The notes: generated from the letters alone by a model not told the origin. Shown: positions 8,899-18,213, numbered from the stretch's first letter. The stretch is 32,996 nt of DNA from Oscillospiraceae bacterium (GCA_029227055.1 JAQXZE010000020.1:1-32996); one strand, 5' to 3'. Numbers and translations: made by a program.

Positions 8899-9756
8899 GT
8901 GCTTGTTAATTTGAAAGAAATCCTTAAGATTGCAGAAGAAAAAAAGATTGCAATCGGCTGTTTTAATGCGCCAAATTTGACATGCCTTCGTGCAGTTGTA
9001 AAAGCGGCTGAAGAACTTGGACGGCCGGTAGTACTTACTCATGCGCAACTCCACGAGGACAAGGGATTGGTTTCAATGGATGAAATCACTCCGGCAATGC
9101 TTTTGTATGCTAAAAAAGCAACAGTTCCTGTATGTGTACACCTTGACCATGGTACCGATATAGAATATATACGTCACGGACTTGAACTTGGATATACATC
9201 GGTTATGTATGACGGTTCGGAGCTTCCGCTTGAGGAAAATATTAAAAATACTAAACTGGTTGTGGAGATGGCTCACGCCCAGGGTGCATCTGTTGAAGCC
9301 GAGCTTGGTTCTATGGGTGCTCGCAGAGGGGGATTCGGCGGCGCTACTGAAGCCAGTGAAAACGATACGAGAGTTTCTATTTATACCGACCCCGATACCG
9401 CATCAGAATTCGTGCAAACTACGGGCGTTGATGCTTTGGCTTGTGCGTTCGGCACAGCACATGGTTTTTATGCTGATGCACCCAAACTTGATTTTGAAAG
9501 AATTTCAGCACTTAGAGAGGCAATGAATTGTTTACCTATAGTGATGCATGGCGGTAGCGGTGTAAGTGAAGAAGATTTTCGTGAGGTAATCCGCAGAGGA
9601 GTAAGAAAAATTAACTACTATACATATATGTCTAAGGCGGGCGGAGAAGCTGTGTCCAATAAAACGTATACACAGTTCCACGATGTCCTTCTTGATGCCG
9701 AAAAAGCAATGTTTGAGGATGTTAAAAAGGCAATAAGCGTATATTCAAATATTTAG
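8899..9756 (+). CDS. Class II fructose-bisphosphate/tagatose-bisphosphate aldolase-family protein
   Basis: IAIGCFNAPNLTCLRAVVKAAEE, VPVCVHLDHGTDIEYIRHGLELGYTSVMYDGSELPLEENI, VEAELGSMG, ALACAFGTAHGFY, PIVMHGGSGVSEEDFREVIRRGVRKINYYT. GTG start abutting the previous stop. Confidence 0.92.
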   Translation: MLVNLKEILKIAEEKKIAIGCFNAPNLTCLRAVVKAAEELGRPVVLTHAQLHEDKGLVSMDEITPAMLLYAKKATVPVCVHLDHGTDIEYIRHGLELGYTSVMYDGSELPLEENIKNTKLVVEMAHAQGASVEAELGSMGARRGGFGGATEASENDTRVSIYTDPDTASEFVQTTGVDALACAFGTAHGFYADAPKLDFERISALREAMNCLPIVMHGGSGVSEEDFREVIRRGVRKINYYTYMSKAGGEAVSNKTYTQFHDVLLDAEKAMFEDVKKAISVYSNI

Positions 9757-9822
9757 AGATAGTATTCTTATTGTAAGCTTGCGAAGCGATTATATTAAGG
9801 ATAAAATAACATATTTTAATAG

Positions 9823-9906
9823 CCGCAAAGACGTTTGACACACTTAGGATTTAACACGATTTCTCCTAGAATAAAGTGACTTTTATACAACACAAGGTCT
9901 TTGCGG
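9823..9906. repeat. 84-bp structured element bounded by a 10-bp perfect inverted repeat
   Basis: CCGCAAAGAC (9823-9832) and GTCTTTGCGG (9897-9906). Interior stem CACT..TAGGA (9841-9849) with TCCTA (9864-9868)..AGTG (9875-9878). Confidence 0.6.
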
Positions 9907-9959
9907 TAAAAGAATAAGAGGTAGAGAGATTGATTTCTTTCGACCTCTTTGTTGTGTAA

Positions 9960-10079
9960 CGAAAAGCGATTGCGGAGTATATCCGCAATCAGCTACAGGA
10001 AGATGTGGCATATGATCAAATGTCGATAGTAGAATATGTAGACCTGTTTACGGGTAAGCAGGTAAAAGAAGGCAAATAA
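9960..10079 (+). pseudogene. Remnant coding segment (39 codons, no start), probably debris of a mobile-element protein
   Basis: In-frame stop TAA at 9957-9959, then RKAIAEYIRNQLQEDVAYDQMSIVEYVDLFTGKQVKEGK* ending at 10079. Followed by hairpin CACACC...GGTGTG (10082-10107). Confidence 0.45.
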
Positions 10080-10211
10080 AACACACCTTTAGGGGGAAGC
10101 CGGTGTGAGTGTTGCGGTTGGCAGATTCTTTCGATGAGCCTATAGGCTCGGCCGGTAGCTATGATTAAAAACGAACTTAATTTATGGCTATTTTGCTAAA
10201 CAAAAAAAATA

Positions 10212-10240
10212 TTGCTATATGGTATATCGGGTGGTATAAT
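10212..10240 (+). promoter_or_regulatory. Promoter of the ABC transporter unit
   Basis: TTGCTA, 17 bp, TATAAT. Confidence 0.6.
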
Positions 10241-10290
10241 TAAGAAAATATTTTATGTCATTTTGTTGGATTGGAGAAGCAAAACTTTTT

Positions 10291-13233
10291 ATGTTTGAAG
10301 TCAGAAATCTTACTAAAATTTACCGTCCAAAGAGCGGTGCAGAGGTAAAAGCGCTCGATGATGTTTCCCTTTTCTTTGAAGAAACAGGAATGGTGTTTTT
10401 GTTAGGTAAGTCGGGAAGCGGAAAGTCCACCTTGCTTAATATTTGCGGCGGACTCGATGCGCCAACAGAGGGCGAAATAATCGTAAAGGGTAGAAGCAGT
10501 AAGGATTTTACCCAAAGTGATTTTGACAGCTACCGCAACACCTTTGTAGGCTTCGTTTTTCAGGAGTATAACATTCTTAATGAATTTTCGGTTGAGGATA
10601 ATATCGCCTTAGCCTTAGAGCTTCAGAATAAACCCAAGGATAAAGCGGCAATCGAAAAAATCCTTGCCGATGTAGATTTAAAGGGCATACAAAACCGAAA
10701 GCCGAACACTTTATCGGGAGGTCAAAAGCAGAGAATTGCTATTGCGAGAGCCCTTATTAAAGACCCCAAAATTATTATGGCTGATGAGCCGTCGGGTGCG
10801 CTTGACTCGGTTACGGGAAAACAGGTTTTCGATACACTTAAAAGTCTTTCTAAGGATAGACTTGTTATTGTTGTCTCTCACGACAGAGATTTTGCTGAGC
10901 AATACGGCGACCGTATAATTGAGCTTAAGGACGGTCGTGTTATTTCGGATGTTTCTAAAAATTCCGAAAAGCAAAAGCCCGTTACTAAAAATATAGACGC
11001 GATGGAAAATATTCTTCGTGTAAGAGGCGGCGCCGAGCTTGACAAAGCTGACCTTGAAGAAATAAAGGCGTTTTTAAGCAGAGCTGAGGACGATGTAATA
11101 ATAACCTCAGGCAAAAAAGAGGTAAGCGGTTTTAAAGCGGCAAACAGAATTAACGAAAACGGCGAGAGGGAAGTGTTTAAAGAAACAACGGCGAAGCCGA
11201 GTAAGGCGTATAAGCCTGAAGACTGCCGTTTTATATCCTCAAGACTACCCCTTAAGCACGCTATAAAAATCGGTCTTTCGGGGCTAAAGAGCAAACCCAT
11301 CCGTTTGTTTTTCACCTCTCTTTTGTGCATAGCTTCATTTGTTATTTTCGGACTTTTATCTACAATGTCGCTTTATAACAGTGGCGCAATATTTAAAAAG
11401 TCTATGGCGAATTCCAATCAGTCGGTAATACGCGTTAAAAAAGAATATGAGGTTGATATACAAAGCTATCAGAACGAAAAGCCGTATTTATCCTATAAAG
11501 AGGTTTATAAGACCGACTTTACACCCGAAGAGCTGGAAAAACTAAAGGATACCTACGGCAGAAAAGCTTTTGGCGGTGTTGAGACCGATAGTACCTTTGT
11601 GGTTTACAACAGCCAGCACGCCTTTTGGATGAACAGAATTGATTTTGTAGCCTTCGTGCCGAAGGATAATGTGATTTGCAGAACAATAAAGGGTGATTAC
11701 CCCGAAAACGATAACGAGGTTTGCATATCTTCTTATACTGCAGATGTGCTTTTCAACTGCAAAACCTATGACGAAAACAGAAGAATAATAAATTTCTCAA
11801 AGCCCGAAGATGTTATTGGAAAAACAATACATATCTTAGGCAGACTTTATACCATTACAGGCATTTTCGATAGCGGAGAAATAGACGAAAAATACAACAT
11901 TTTAAAGAGTGAGGCTGATAAAACAGAGCTCGAGCAGCTAGTAAACTCTTTTGAAACCACCCTTGAAGACGGACTTCATTTTGTTGCCTTTTCTACAGAA
12001 AACGCCGTTAAAACTATAGCCGCTGAGCGAGCCGAAAACCATCAGCAAGCCCACGATTATAGAGCGCTCGTTTCGGTGGTTGACTTTTACGGTATGTCAA
12101 AGCTTCCCGAATATGCAAACAGCTACTATAGGGGGGTATCCGAAAAAGCAGAGGGCGTAGAGTTTTATGAACTAAGTGACGAAATAAAGACCCTTGAAGA
12201 AGGCGAGGTTGTTATTCACGAGGATTTGTTTTATGAATCTGTTGAGAGAATTTACACAGCAAAGCAAATCTTCGAAAAGGACAGCAAAAAGCATCAAAAA
12301 TATGTAAAAATATCAAACCTTTGCCGTGAGCAAAAGTCGGGCGGTAGCTGGAATTACGGTAATGTAAGCGGATTTACCGCCTTTACCGAGAAAGAACTCA
12401 AAGAAAACATACAAACAATTTTGGCAGCCCTCAAAGAAGACGGCATTGAGCTTAATTTGAAAACAGCCCTCTTTGACGACAAAACCTACGACGAGCTTTC
12501 AGATGTAATGAATATGCGGATTGTAGGCTTCTGGACAGGCGGACCGATGGCGGCCGGTGAAAAAACCGTATACATTGCCGACGATTATGCTGAAAAGCTT
12601 TGGAACACACATAAAGGCGGTCTTTTGTTCAGCGAAGAGGCGGATACCAAGTTTGTTCGTAACTTCGAGGCTTTCTATAGCGATATATTCTTACCCTATG
12701 ACCATTCAAAAGAGCAGACAGAAGTTTACGGTGACATTTATACCGATGCCGGTTTTGATAATAAAGACTGCCGTATAGCATTATCGGGTGCCTTTATCGA
12801 AAATCTTGCAGAGGTGGACTACAGTATTCAGGAAATGTCTAAGATTTTCTTAGGCGTAGGCATAGCGCTTGCCATCTTTGCCGCATTATTGCTCTCAAAC
12901 TTTATTTCAGTTTCAATAACCCAAAAGAAAAAGGAAATCGGCATACTTCGTGCGGTTGGCGCTAAGGGTACAGATGTATTTAAAATGTTCTTCTCGGAAT
13001 CTGCGGTTATTGTTATTGTTTGTATAATTATTTCGAGCATAGCTAGTATTATCGGTTGTAACATTATAAATGAAGCCTTGGCGCAAAATGTGGGTGCAGA
13101 GCTCTTAGTGTTCGGTGTACCGTCCTTCATTTTACTTGTATTGGTTGCGGTAACAACGGCGGTTTTGGCAACATTTTTACCCGTATACAACGCCGCAAAG
13201 AAGAGACCTATCGATTCAATAAGGTCTAATTAA
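10291..13233 (+). CDS. ABC transporter with fused ATP-binding and FtsX/MacB-type permease domains
   Basis: MFEVRNLTKIYRPKSG; Walker A GKSGSGKST; LSGGQKQRIAIARALIKDPKIIMADEPSGALD; C-terminal FtsX helices and KKKEIGILRAVGAKGTDVFKMFFSES, PIDSIRSN. Start placed at MFEV rather than the upstream ATG at 10255. Confidence 0.93.
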   Translation: MFEVRNLTKIYRPKSGAEVKALDDVSLFFEETGMVFLLGKSGSGKSTLLNICGGLDAPTEGEIIVKGRSSKDFTQSDFDSYRNTFVGFVFQEYNILNEFSVEDNIALALELQNKPKDKAAIEKILADVDLKGIQNRKPNTLSGGQKQRIAIARALIKDPKIIMADEPSGALDSVTGKQVFDTLKSLSKDRLVIVVSHDRDFAEQYGDRIIELKDGRVISDVSKNSEKQKPVTKNIDAMENILRVRGGAELDKADLEEIKAFLSRAEDDVIITSGKKEVSGFKAANRINENGEREVFKETTAKPSKAYKPEDCRFISSRLPLKHAIKIGLSGLKSKPIRLFFTSLLCIASFVIFGLLSTMSLYNSGAIFKKSMANSNQSVIRVKKEYEVDIQSYQNEKPYLSYKEVYKTDFTPEELEKLKDTYGRKAFGGVETDSTFVVYNSQHAFWMNRIDFVAFVPKDNVICRTIKGDYPENDNEVCISSYTADVLFNCKTYDENRRIINFSKPEDVIGKTIHILGRLYTITGIFDSGEIDEKYNILKSEADKTELEQLVNSFETTLEDGLHFVAFSTENAVKTIAAERAENHQQAHDYRALVSVVDFYGMSKLPEYANSYYRGVSEKAEGVEFYELSDEIKTLEEGEVVIHEDLFYESVERIYTAKQIFEKDSKKHQKYVKISNLCREQKSGGSWNYGNVSGFTAFTEKELKENIQTILAALKEDGIELNLKTALFDDKTYDELSDVMNMRIVGFWTGGPMAAGEKTVYIADDYAEKLWNTHKGGLLFSEEADTKFVRNFEAFYSDIFLPYDHSKEQTEVYGDIYTDAGFDNKDCRIALSGAFIENLAEVDYSIQEMSKIFLGVGIALAIFAALLLSNFISVSITQKKKEIGILRAVGAKGTDVFKMFFSESAVIVIVCIIISSIASIIGCNIINEALAQNVGAELLVFGVPSFILLVLVAVTTAVLATFLPVYNAAKKRPIDSIRSN

Positions 13234-13251
13234 GCTATTAAGGAGAAAGAA

Positions 13252-13872
13252 ATGATAAAAGTAACTTTACTTGGTGATTCTATAAGGCAGATTGGCTACG
13301 GAAATGTAGTCCCCGAGCTTTTGGGTGATAAATATGAGGTCTTTCAGCCTGACGATAACTGCCGTTTTGCAAAATATACACTTCGCGGACTTTTCGATTG
13401 GGCGGGTGATATGCAGGGCAGCCGTATAGTCCATTTTAATTGCGGACTTTGGGATATCTGCGATATTATGGACGACGGCGAGCATTTCACATCTCTTTCA
13501 GAGTATACCGAAAATATGCTTCGCATAGCCGATATTTTACTTTCTCGCTATGAAAAGGTTATTTTCGCAACCTCAACACCCGTAAAGCCCTCAAATCCTC
13601 ATAACAAAAACGAGGTTATTGAGGAATATAATAATCATATAGTAGAAAAATTCAAAGAGCGTGGTATAATAATAAATGACCTTTATTCGCTCGTTGCAGA
13701 GGATATCGAAAACAATATCTGCGAGGACACAATTCACCTGTCTGATAAAGGTGTAAAGCTCTGCGCCGAAAGGGTAGCAGAGGTGATTAAAACCGCCGCT
13801 GCAGAGCTTGATGACAACGCTGTTCGTGAGTGTAAAACAGTTCACAAGAGCACAATGGGTGCTCCCGTATAA
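13252..13872 (+). CDS. SGNH/GDSL-type hydrolase family protein
   Basis: VTLLGDSIRQIGYG (block I GDS), HFNCGLWDI, DTIHLSDKGVKLCAERV (block V DxxH). RBS AAGGAGAAAG. Confidence 0.8.
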   Translation: MIKVTLLGDSIRQIGYGNVVPELLGDKYEVFQPDDNCRFAKYTLRGLFDWAGDMQGSRIVHFNCGLWDICDIMDDGEHFTSLSEYTENMLRIADILLSRYEKVIFATSTPVKPSNPHNKNEVIEEYNNHIVEKFKERGIIINDLYSLVAEDIENNICEDTIHLSDKGVKLCAERVAEVIKTAAAELDDNAVRECKTVHKSTMGAPV

Positions 13873-13901
13873 ATTAAAAAACTTTAACGGAGGTTTTATT
13901 T

Positions 13902-14474
13902 ATGAAAACAGTTAAGGACAAATATTTAGTAGTAGGAGCAGACTTTGCAGGCTATCCTCTTAAAGAGGCTGTTGTTGCCCACCTTAAAGAAAAAGGCTGG
14001 AAGATAACCGATATGGGCGTTAAGGCAGATTCAGACCCTAATGACACCGATTTAATGTTCCACAGAGTAGGTCTTCGTGTCGGCTCAATGATTAGCGAGG
14101 GCGAGTTTGAGAGAGCATTGCTTTTCTGCGGTACAGGTATGGGTATTCATATCGCGGCAAGTAAATGTCCCCATGTACACGCAGGCGTTGTTGAGAGTGT
14201 TCCCGCAGCGCTTCGTGCAATTACAGGCAACGGCGTAAATGTTCTTGCGATGGGAGCTTTTTATGTTGCGCCCTCTATGGGCTGCGATATTGCAGACGCT
14301 TATCTTAATGCAGAACTCGGCTCAGGATATGAGTGGTGGAAGAATTTCTATGAGTTCCATAAGCTTGCAATCGACGAGCTTGAAGCCTTCGATTACGAAG
14401 AGTACAAGGCTAACGGCTACAAGGTTAATAAGCTTGGCGATTATCCCTTAAAGCTCGAAAAGAAACCTGACTAA
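13902..14474 (+). CDS. RpiB/LacA/LacB-family sugar-phosphate isomerase
   Basis: VGADFAGYPLKEAVVAHLKEKGWKITDMGV; ERALLFCGTGMGIHIAASKCPHVHAGVV; GNGVNVLAMGAF. Confidence 0.85.
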   Translation: MKTVKDKYLVVGADFAGYPLKEAVVAHLKEKGWKITDMGVKADSDPNDTDLMFHRVGLRVGSMISEGEFERALLFCGTGMGIHIAASKCPHVHAGVVESVPAALRAITGNGVNVLAMGAFYVAPSMGCDIADAYLNAELGSGYEWWKNFYEFHKLAIDELEAFDYEEYKANGYKVNKLGDYPLKLEKKPD

Positions 14475-14484
14475 TAAATTTCCT

Positions 14485-14518
14485 CACGCCCATAAAAGTA
14501 AAAACTTTTATGGGCGTG
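14485..14518 (+). terminator. Strong intrinsic terminator
   Basis: CACGCCCATAAAAGT-AAAA-ACTTTTATGGGCGTG, 15-bp perfect stem, then AAGTTTT. Confidence 0.85.
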
Positions 14519-14585
14519 AAGTTTTAGCTTTGAAGATTGTAATGAGAAAAAAGATATGCTATAATCTTTAAAAAGAGGTGGCTTT

Positions 14586-15500
14586 ATGAAAAAGATAGAT
14601 TTTGGTAAAAGCGGAATAAAGGTTCCGTCTATAGCTGTAGGCTGTATGCGAATATCAAATATGAGTGAACACGAAGTAGACGCTTTTGTTGATACCGCTT
14701 TAGAAAACGGCGCAAACTTTTTTGACCACGCCGATATTTACGGCAGAGGCAACAGTGAAATTGTCTTTTCAAAGGCGCTTGCCAAAAGGCGCCGCGAGGA
14801 TTTTATAATACAGACAAAATGCGGAATAGTGTCGGGCAAAATGTTTGATTTTTCCTATGAGCATATTGTTGAATCTGTGAACGGGAGCTTAAAAAGGCTA
14901 GGCACCGATTATATTGATGTTTTGCTACTGCACAGACCTGATACGCTTATGGAGCCCGAAGAGGTTGCACGTGCATTTGATGAATTAAAGGCGTCGGGTA
15001 AGGTAAGGCATTTCGGAGTTTCAAACCAAAATCCCTATCAGATGGCGCTTCTTCAAAAATATCTTGATATGCCGATTTGCGCAAATCAGCTTCAGTTTAG
15101 CATTATGCATGCCCCGATGATACAGTCGGGCATAAATGTTAATATGTATAACGATTCTGCGGTTAACAGGGATGGCGGCGTCCTCGATTATTGCCGCCTT
15201 AATGATATAACTATTCAAAGCTGGTCTCCTATGCAGTATGGATTTTTCGAAGGCTGCTTTGTTGATAACGAAAAGTTCCCTGAATTAAATCTTGTTTTGG
15301 AAAGACTTGCAGAAAAATACGCCGCTTCCAAAACTACTATTGCAATTGCTTGGATTTTGCGTCACCCTGCAAATATGCAGGCGGTAACAGGCACTACAAA
15401 TCTTACTCGTCTTGCTGAATGTATTAAGGCTACCGACATAACCATTACCCGTGAAGAATGGTATGAAATATATAAAGCGGCAGGTAACATTTTGCCGTAA
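14586..15500 (+). CDS. Aldo/keto reductase
   Basis: NFFDHADIYGRGNSE, TKCGI, YIDVLLLHRPDTLMEPEEVARAFDELKASGKVRHFGVSNQNPYQM, TTNLTRLAECI. Confidence 0.93.
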   Translation: MKKIDFGKSGIKVPSIAVGCMRISNMSEHEVDAFVDTALENGANFFDHADIYGRGNSEIVFSKALAKRRREDFIIQTKCGIVSGKMFDFSYEHIVESVNGSLKRLGTDYIDVLLLHRPDTLMEPEEVARAFDELKASGKVRHFGVSNQNPYQMALLQKYLDMPICANQLQFSIMHAPMIQSGINVNMYNDSAVNRDGGVLDYCRLNDITIQSWSPMQYGFFEGCFVDNEKFPELNLVLERLAEKYAASKTTIAIAWILRHPANMQAVTGTTNLTRLAECIKATDITITREEWYEIYKAAGNILP

Positions 15501-15520
15501 CAAAAATTAAAACAAATTAA

Positions 15521-15545
15521 AAAACCGTCCTGTTGGACGGTTTTT
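15521..15545 (+). terminator. Intrinsic terminator
   Basis: AAAACCGTCC-TGTT-GGACGGTTTTT. Confidence 0.9.
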
Positions 15546-15618
15546 GCATTTTTCGGAAAAAACGGGAAAAATAGGAATAGTGAGCAACTGCAAAAATACC
15601 ATAAATGAGGTTTAGAAA

Positions 15619-16923
15619 ATGCCCAAAACAAACTCAATTTGGACAGATACGGCAAAGAGAAATAATTTTAAAGCTTTAAAAGGGGACGCTAAAACCGATG
15701 TACTGATTATAGGCGGCGGTATTGCGGGTGTTCTCACCGCTTATATGCTGACTAAAGCGGGGATAGAGTGTATTTTACTTGAAGCCGATAAGATTTGCGG
15801 CGGAATAACCGAGAATACGACCGCTAAAATCACAGTTCAACACGGGCTGATTTTTAATAAAATGATTAAAAGATATGGGCATATTACGGCTAAAATGTAT
15901 TTAGAGGCACAAAGGGACGCCCTTGAAAAATATAGAAAATTGTGTAGCGATATTCCGTGTGATTTTGAGGAGCAGACCTCGTATGTTTATTCTCGCAAAA
16001 ACAAACAAAAAATAGAAGATGAGGCGGCGGCGCTTAAAAGCCTTGGCTGTCCTGTTATTCTAACCTCGAAAACCTCGCTTCCCTTTGCGGCTGATGCTGT
16101 AGGAATTGAGGGTCAGGCAGAGTTTAACCCCTTAAAATTCCTTTTTGAAATAGCGAAGGGACTTCCCGTTTTTGAAAACACAAAGGTGCTGGAAATGGGG
16201 GATAACACCGCAGTTACAAGCTTTGGTACAATAAGCTTTAAAAGGGCGGTTGTTGCCACCCATTTTCCCATTATAAACAAGCACGGAGCATATTTTTTAA
16301 AGCTTCATCAGCACCGCTCGTATGTTTTAGCGCTCGAAAATGCGACTGAAGTTGACGGAATGTATGTTGATGAGGATATAAAGGGAATGTCCTTTAGAAG
16401 TTATAACGGCGTTTTGCTTTTGGGCGGCGGCTCTCACAGAACGGGCAAATCGGGCGGCGGATGGGCGGAACTAGAAAGCTTTGCGGCAGAGCATTACAAG
16501 GATAGTCGAATAATTAACCGTTGGGCAACTCAGGACTGTATGACACTTGACGACATACCATATATCGGGCAGTATTCGGCGTCTACTCAAAACCTCTATG
16601 TTGCAACGGGATTTAATAAATGGGGTATGACCTCATCGATGGTAGCGGCAAGTCTTTTAACCGATATTTTTAAGGGGAAAGAGACGGATTATGCCGAGGT
16701 CTTTTCGCTAAGCCGAAGCATACTTCACCCAAAGCTTTTTGAAAACGCGGCAGAATCGGTGATAGGGCTTATAACTCCTACAAAACCGAGGTGTCCGCAT
16801 ATGGGATGCGCTTTAAAATATAACAGAGCGGAACACTCTTGGGATTGCCCTTGCCACGGCTCACGCTTTAGCGAGGACGGGGAGCTTATTAATAATCCTG
16901 CAACCGATGATAAAAAACTATAA
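15619..16923 (+). CDS. FAD-dependent oxidoreductase (DAO family) with C-terminal Rieske [2Fe-2S] domain
   Basis: VLIIGGGIAGVLTAYMLTKAGIECILLEAD; C-terminal CPHMGCALKYNRAEHSWDCPCHGSRF (CxH...CxxH). Confidence 0.92.
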   Translation: MPKTNSIWTDTAKRNNFKALKGDAKTDVLIIGGGIAGVLTAYMLTKAGIECILLEADKICGGITENTTAKITVQHGLIFNKMIKRYGHITAKMYLEAQRDALEKYRKLCSDIPCDFEEQTSYVYSRKNKQKIEDEAAALKSLGCPVILTSKTSLPFAADAVGIEGQAEFNPLKFLFEIAKGLPVFENTKVLEMGDNTAVTSFGTISFKRAVVATHFPIINKHGAYFLKLHQHRSYVLALENATEVDGMYVDEDIKGMSFRSYNGVLLLGGGSHRTGKSGGGWAELESFAAEHYKDSRIINRWATQDCMTLDDIPYIGQYSASTQNLYVATGFNKWGMTSSMVAASLLTDIFKGKETDYAEVFSLSRSILHPKLFENAAESVIGLITPTKPRCPHMGCALKYNRAEHSWDCPCHGSRFSEDGELINNPATDDKKL

Positions 16924-16934
16924 ACTTACCTAAA

Positions 16935-16974
16935 CGAAGGCAAATCAAAAGCGATTGCCTTCGTTGTTTTTTTA
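16935..16974 (+). terminator. Intrinsic terminator
   Basis: CGAAGGCAA...TTGCCTTCG followed by TTGTTTTTTT. Confidence 0.85.
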
Positions 16975-17006
16975 TATAAAAGACAACAAATTGCCATATA
17001 ATAGGC

Positions 17007-17035
17007 TTGAAAAGATAAAAGGTGTGTGATATAAT
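17007..17035 (+). promoter_or_regulatory. Promoter of nagA-ROK unit
   Basis: TTGAAA, 17 bp, TATAAT. Confidence 0.65.
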
Positions 17036-17070
17036 TTTATCAATAATATATTTCAAAAAGAGGTATGTTT

Positions 17071-18213
17071 ATGAAGGCAATTATTAACGGTAAAATTGTT
17101 TTGAAGGATAGGATTGTCGAGGATAAAGCACTGCTCTATTCCGATTTGATAGAGGGTATTGTTTCTAAGGACAATCTACCTGAAAATGCTGAAATTATCG
17201 ACGCTAAAGGCGGATATATCTGTCCCGGATTTATAGATTTACATATTCACGGATATCTAGGCTGTGACGTTTGCGACGGCGAAGAAGAAAGTATCCGCAC
17301 CATCTCAAAGGCGCTTCTTGCAAACGGCGTTACAGGATATCTTCCTACAACTATGACGGTTGATATGAAGGTCATCAAAAAAGCTTTAGAGGTTTTAAGA
17401 AACCTGAAAGATGAGAGCGAAAATTGGGACGGCAGTCAGATTTTAGGCTGTCACGCAGAAGGTCCCTTTATAAGCGAGTCTAAAAAGGGAGCTCAAAACC
17501 CCGAATATATTTTAAAGCCCGATGCAGAGTTTGTAAAAGAATACGCAGATATTATAAAAATAATTTCGCTAGCTCCCGAAGAGGATACAGAGGACTTTGG
17601 TGAAATCAGAAAAATCACCAGAGACACCGATGTTGTTATTTCTATGGGACATACCTCTGCCGATTATGATACCGCAGTGAAGTCCACCGAAAACGGCGTT
17701 CGCCACGTAACACACCTCTTTAATGCTATGACACCGCTGGCTCACAGAGCACCCGGCGTTGTAACAGCGGCACTTAATACTGAGGTTAGCTGCGAGCTTA
17801 TAGTTGACACCTTCCACGTATTACCCGTTTTCTATGATATGCTGTGGAAATTAAAGGGTAGAAAGCTTGTCTTTATTACCGACTGTCTGCCGGCGGGGGG
17901 GCTTCCCTTTGGTGAATATACCTTGGGCGGTACAAAAATTATATATAACGATATCGTTTGCCGTCTTGAAGACGGAACTGTAGCAGGCAGCGTTTTACAT
18001 CTTAATGACGGTGTATGGAATGTTTATAAAAATTCTAATATACCGCTTTATGAGTGTGTAAACTGTGCCTCCCTTAATCCTGCCGAGGTTATCGGTGTTG
18101 CTGATAAAAAGGGTTCGCTTGATGTCGGCAAGGATGCAGATATTGTTATTTGTGATAATAACTTTAAGGTTCAGAAAACTATTATAAAAGGAGAAACCAA
18201 ATATGATGCCTAA
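17071..18213 (+). CDS. nagA: N-acetylglucosamine-6-phosphate deacetylase
   Basis: PGFIDLHIHGYLGCDVCDG; GCHAEGPFISESKKGAQNPEYI; SMGHTSADYDTA; THLFNAMTPLAHRAPGVV; ITDCLPAGGLPFGEYTLGG. ATG 17071 best spaced from RBS AAAGAGG (an in-frame ATG also lies at 17065). Confidence 0.93.
   Translation: MKAIINGKIVLKDRIVEDKALLYSDLIEGIVSKDNLPENAEIIDAKGGYICPGFIDLHIHGYLGCDVCDGEEESIRTISKALLANGVTGYLPTTMTVDMKVIKKALEVLRNLKDESENWDGSQILGCHAEGPFISESKKGAQNPEYILKPDAEFVKEYADIIKIISLAPEEDTEDFGEIRKITRDTDVVISMGHTSADYDTAVKSTENGVRHVTHLFNAMTPLAHRAPGVVTAALNTEVSCELIVDTFHVLPVFYDMLWKLKGRKLVFITDCLPAGGLPFGEYTLGGTKIIYNDIVCRLEDGTVAGSVLHLNDGVWNVYKNSNIPLYECVNCASLNPAEVIGVADKKGSLDVGKDADIVICDNNFKVQKTIIKGETKYDA

Noticed and set aside
5013-9756. 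Assigning the operon specifically to fucose, arabinose or sulfoquinovose
   Set aside because: Family-level motifs do not fix substrate and no transporter or diagnostic partner gene is present.
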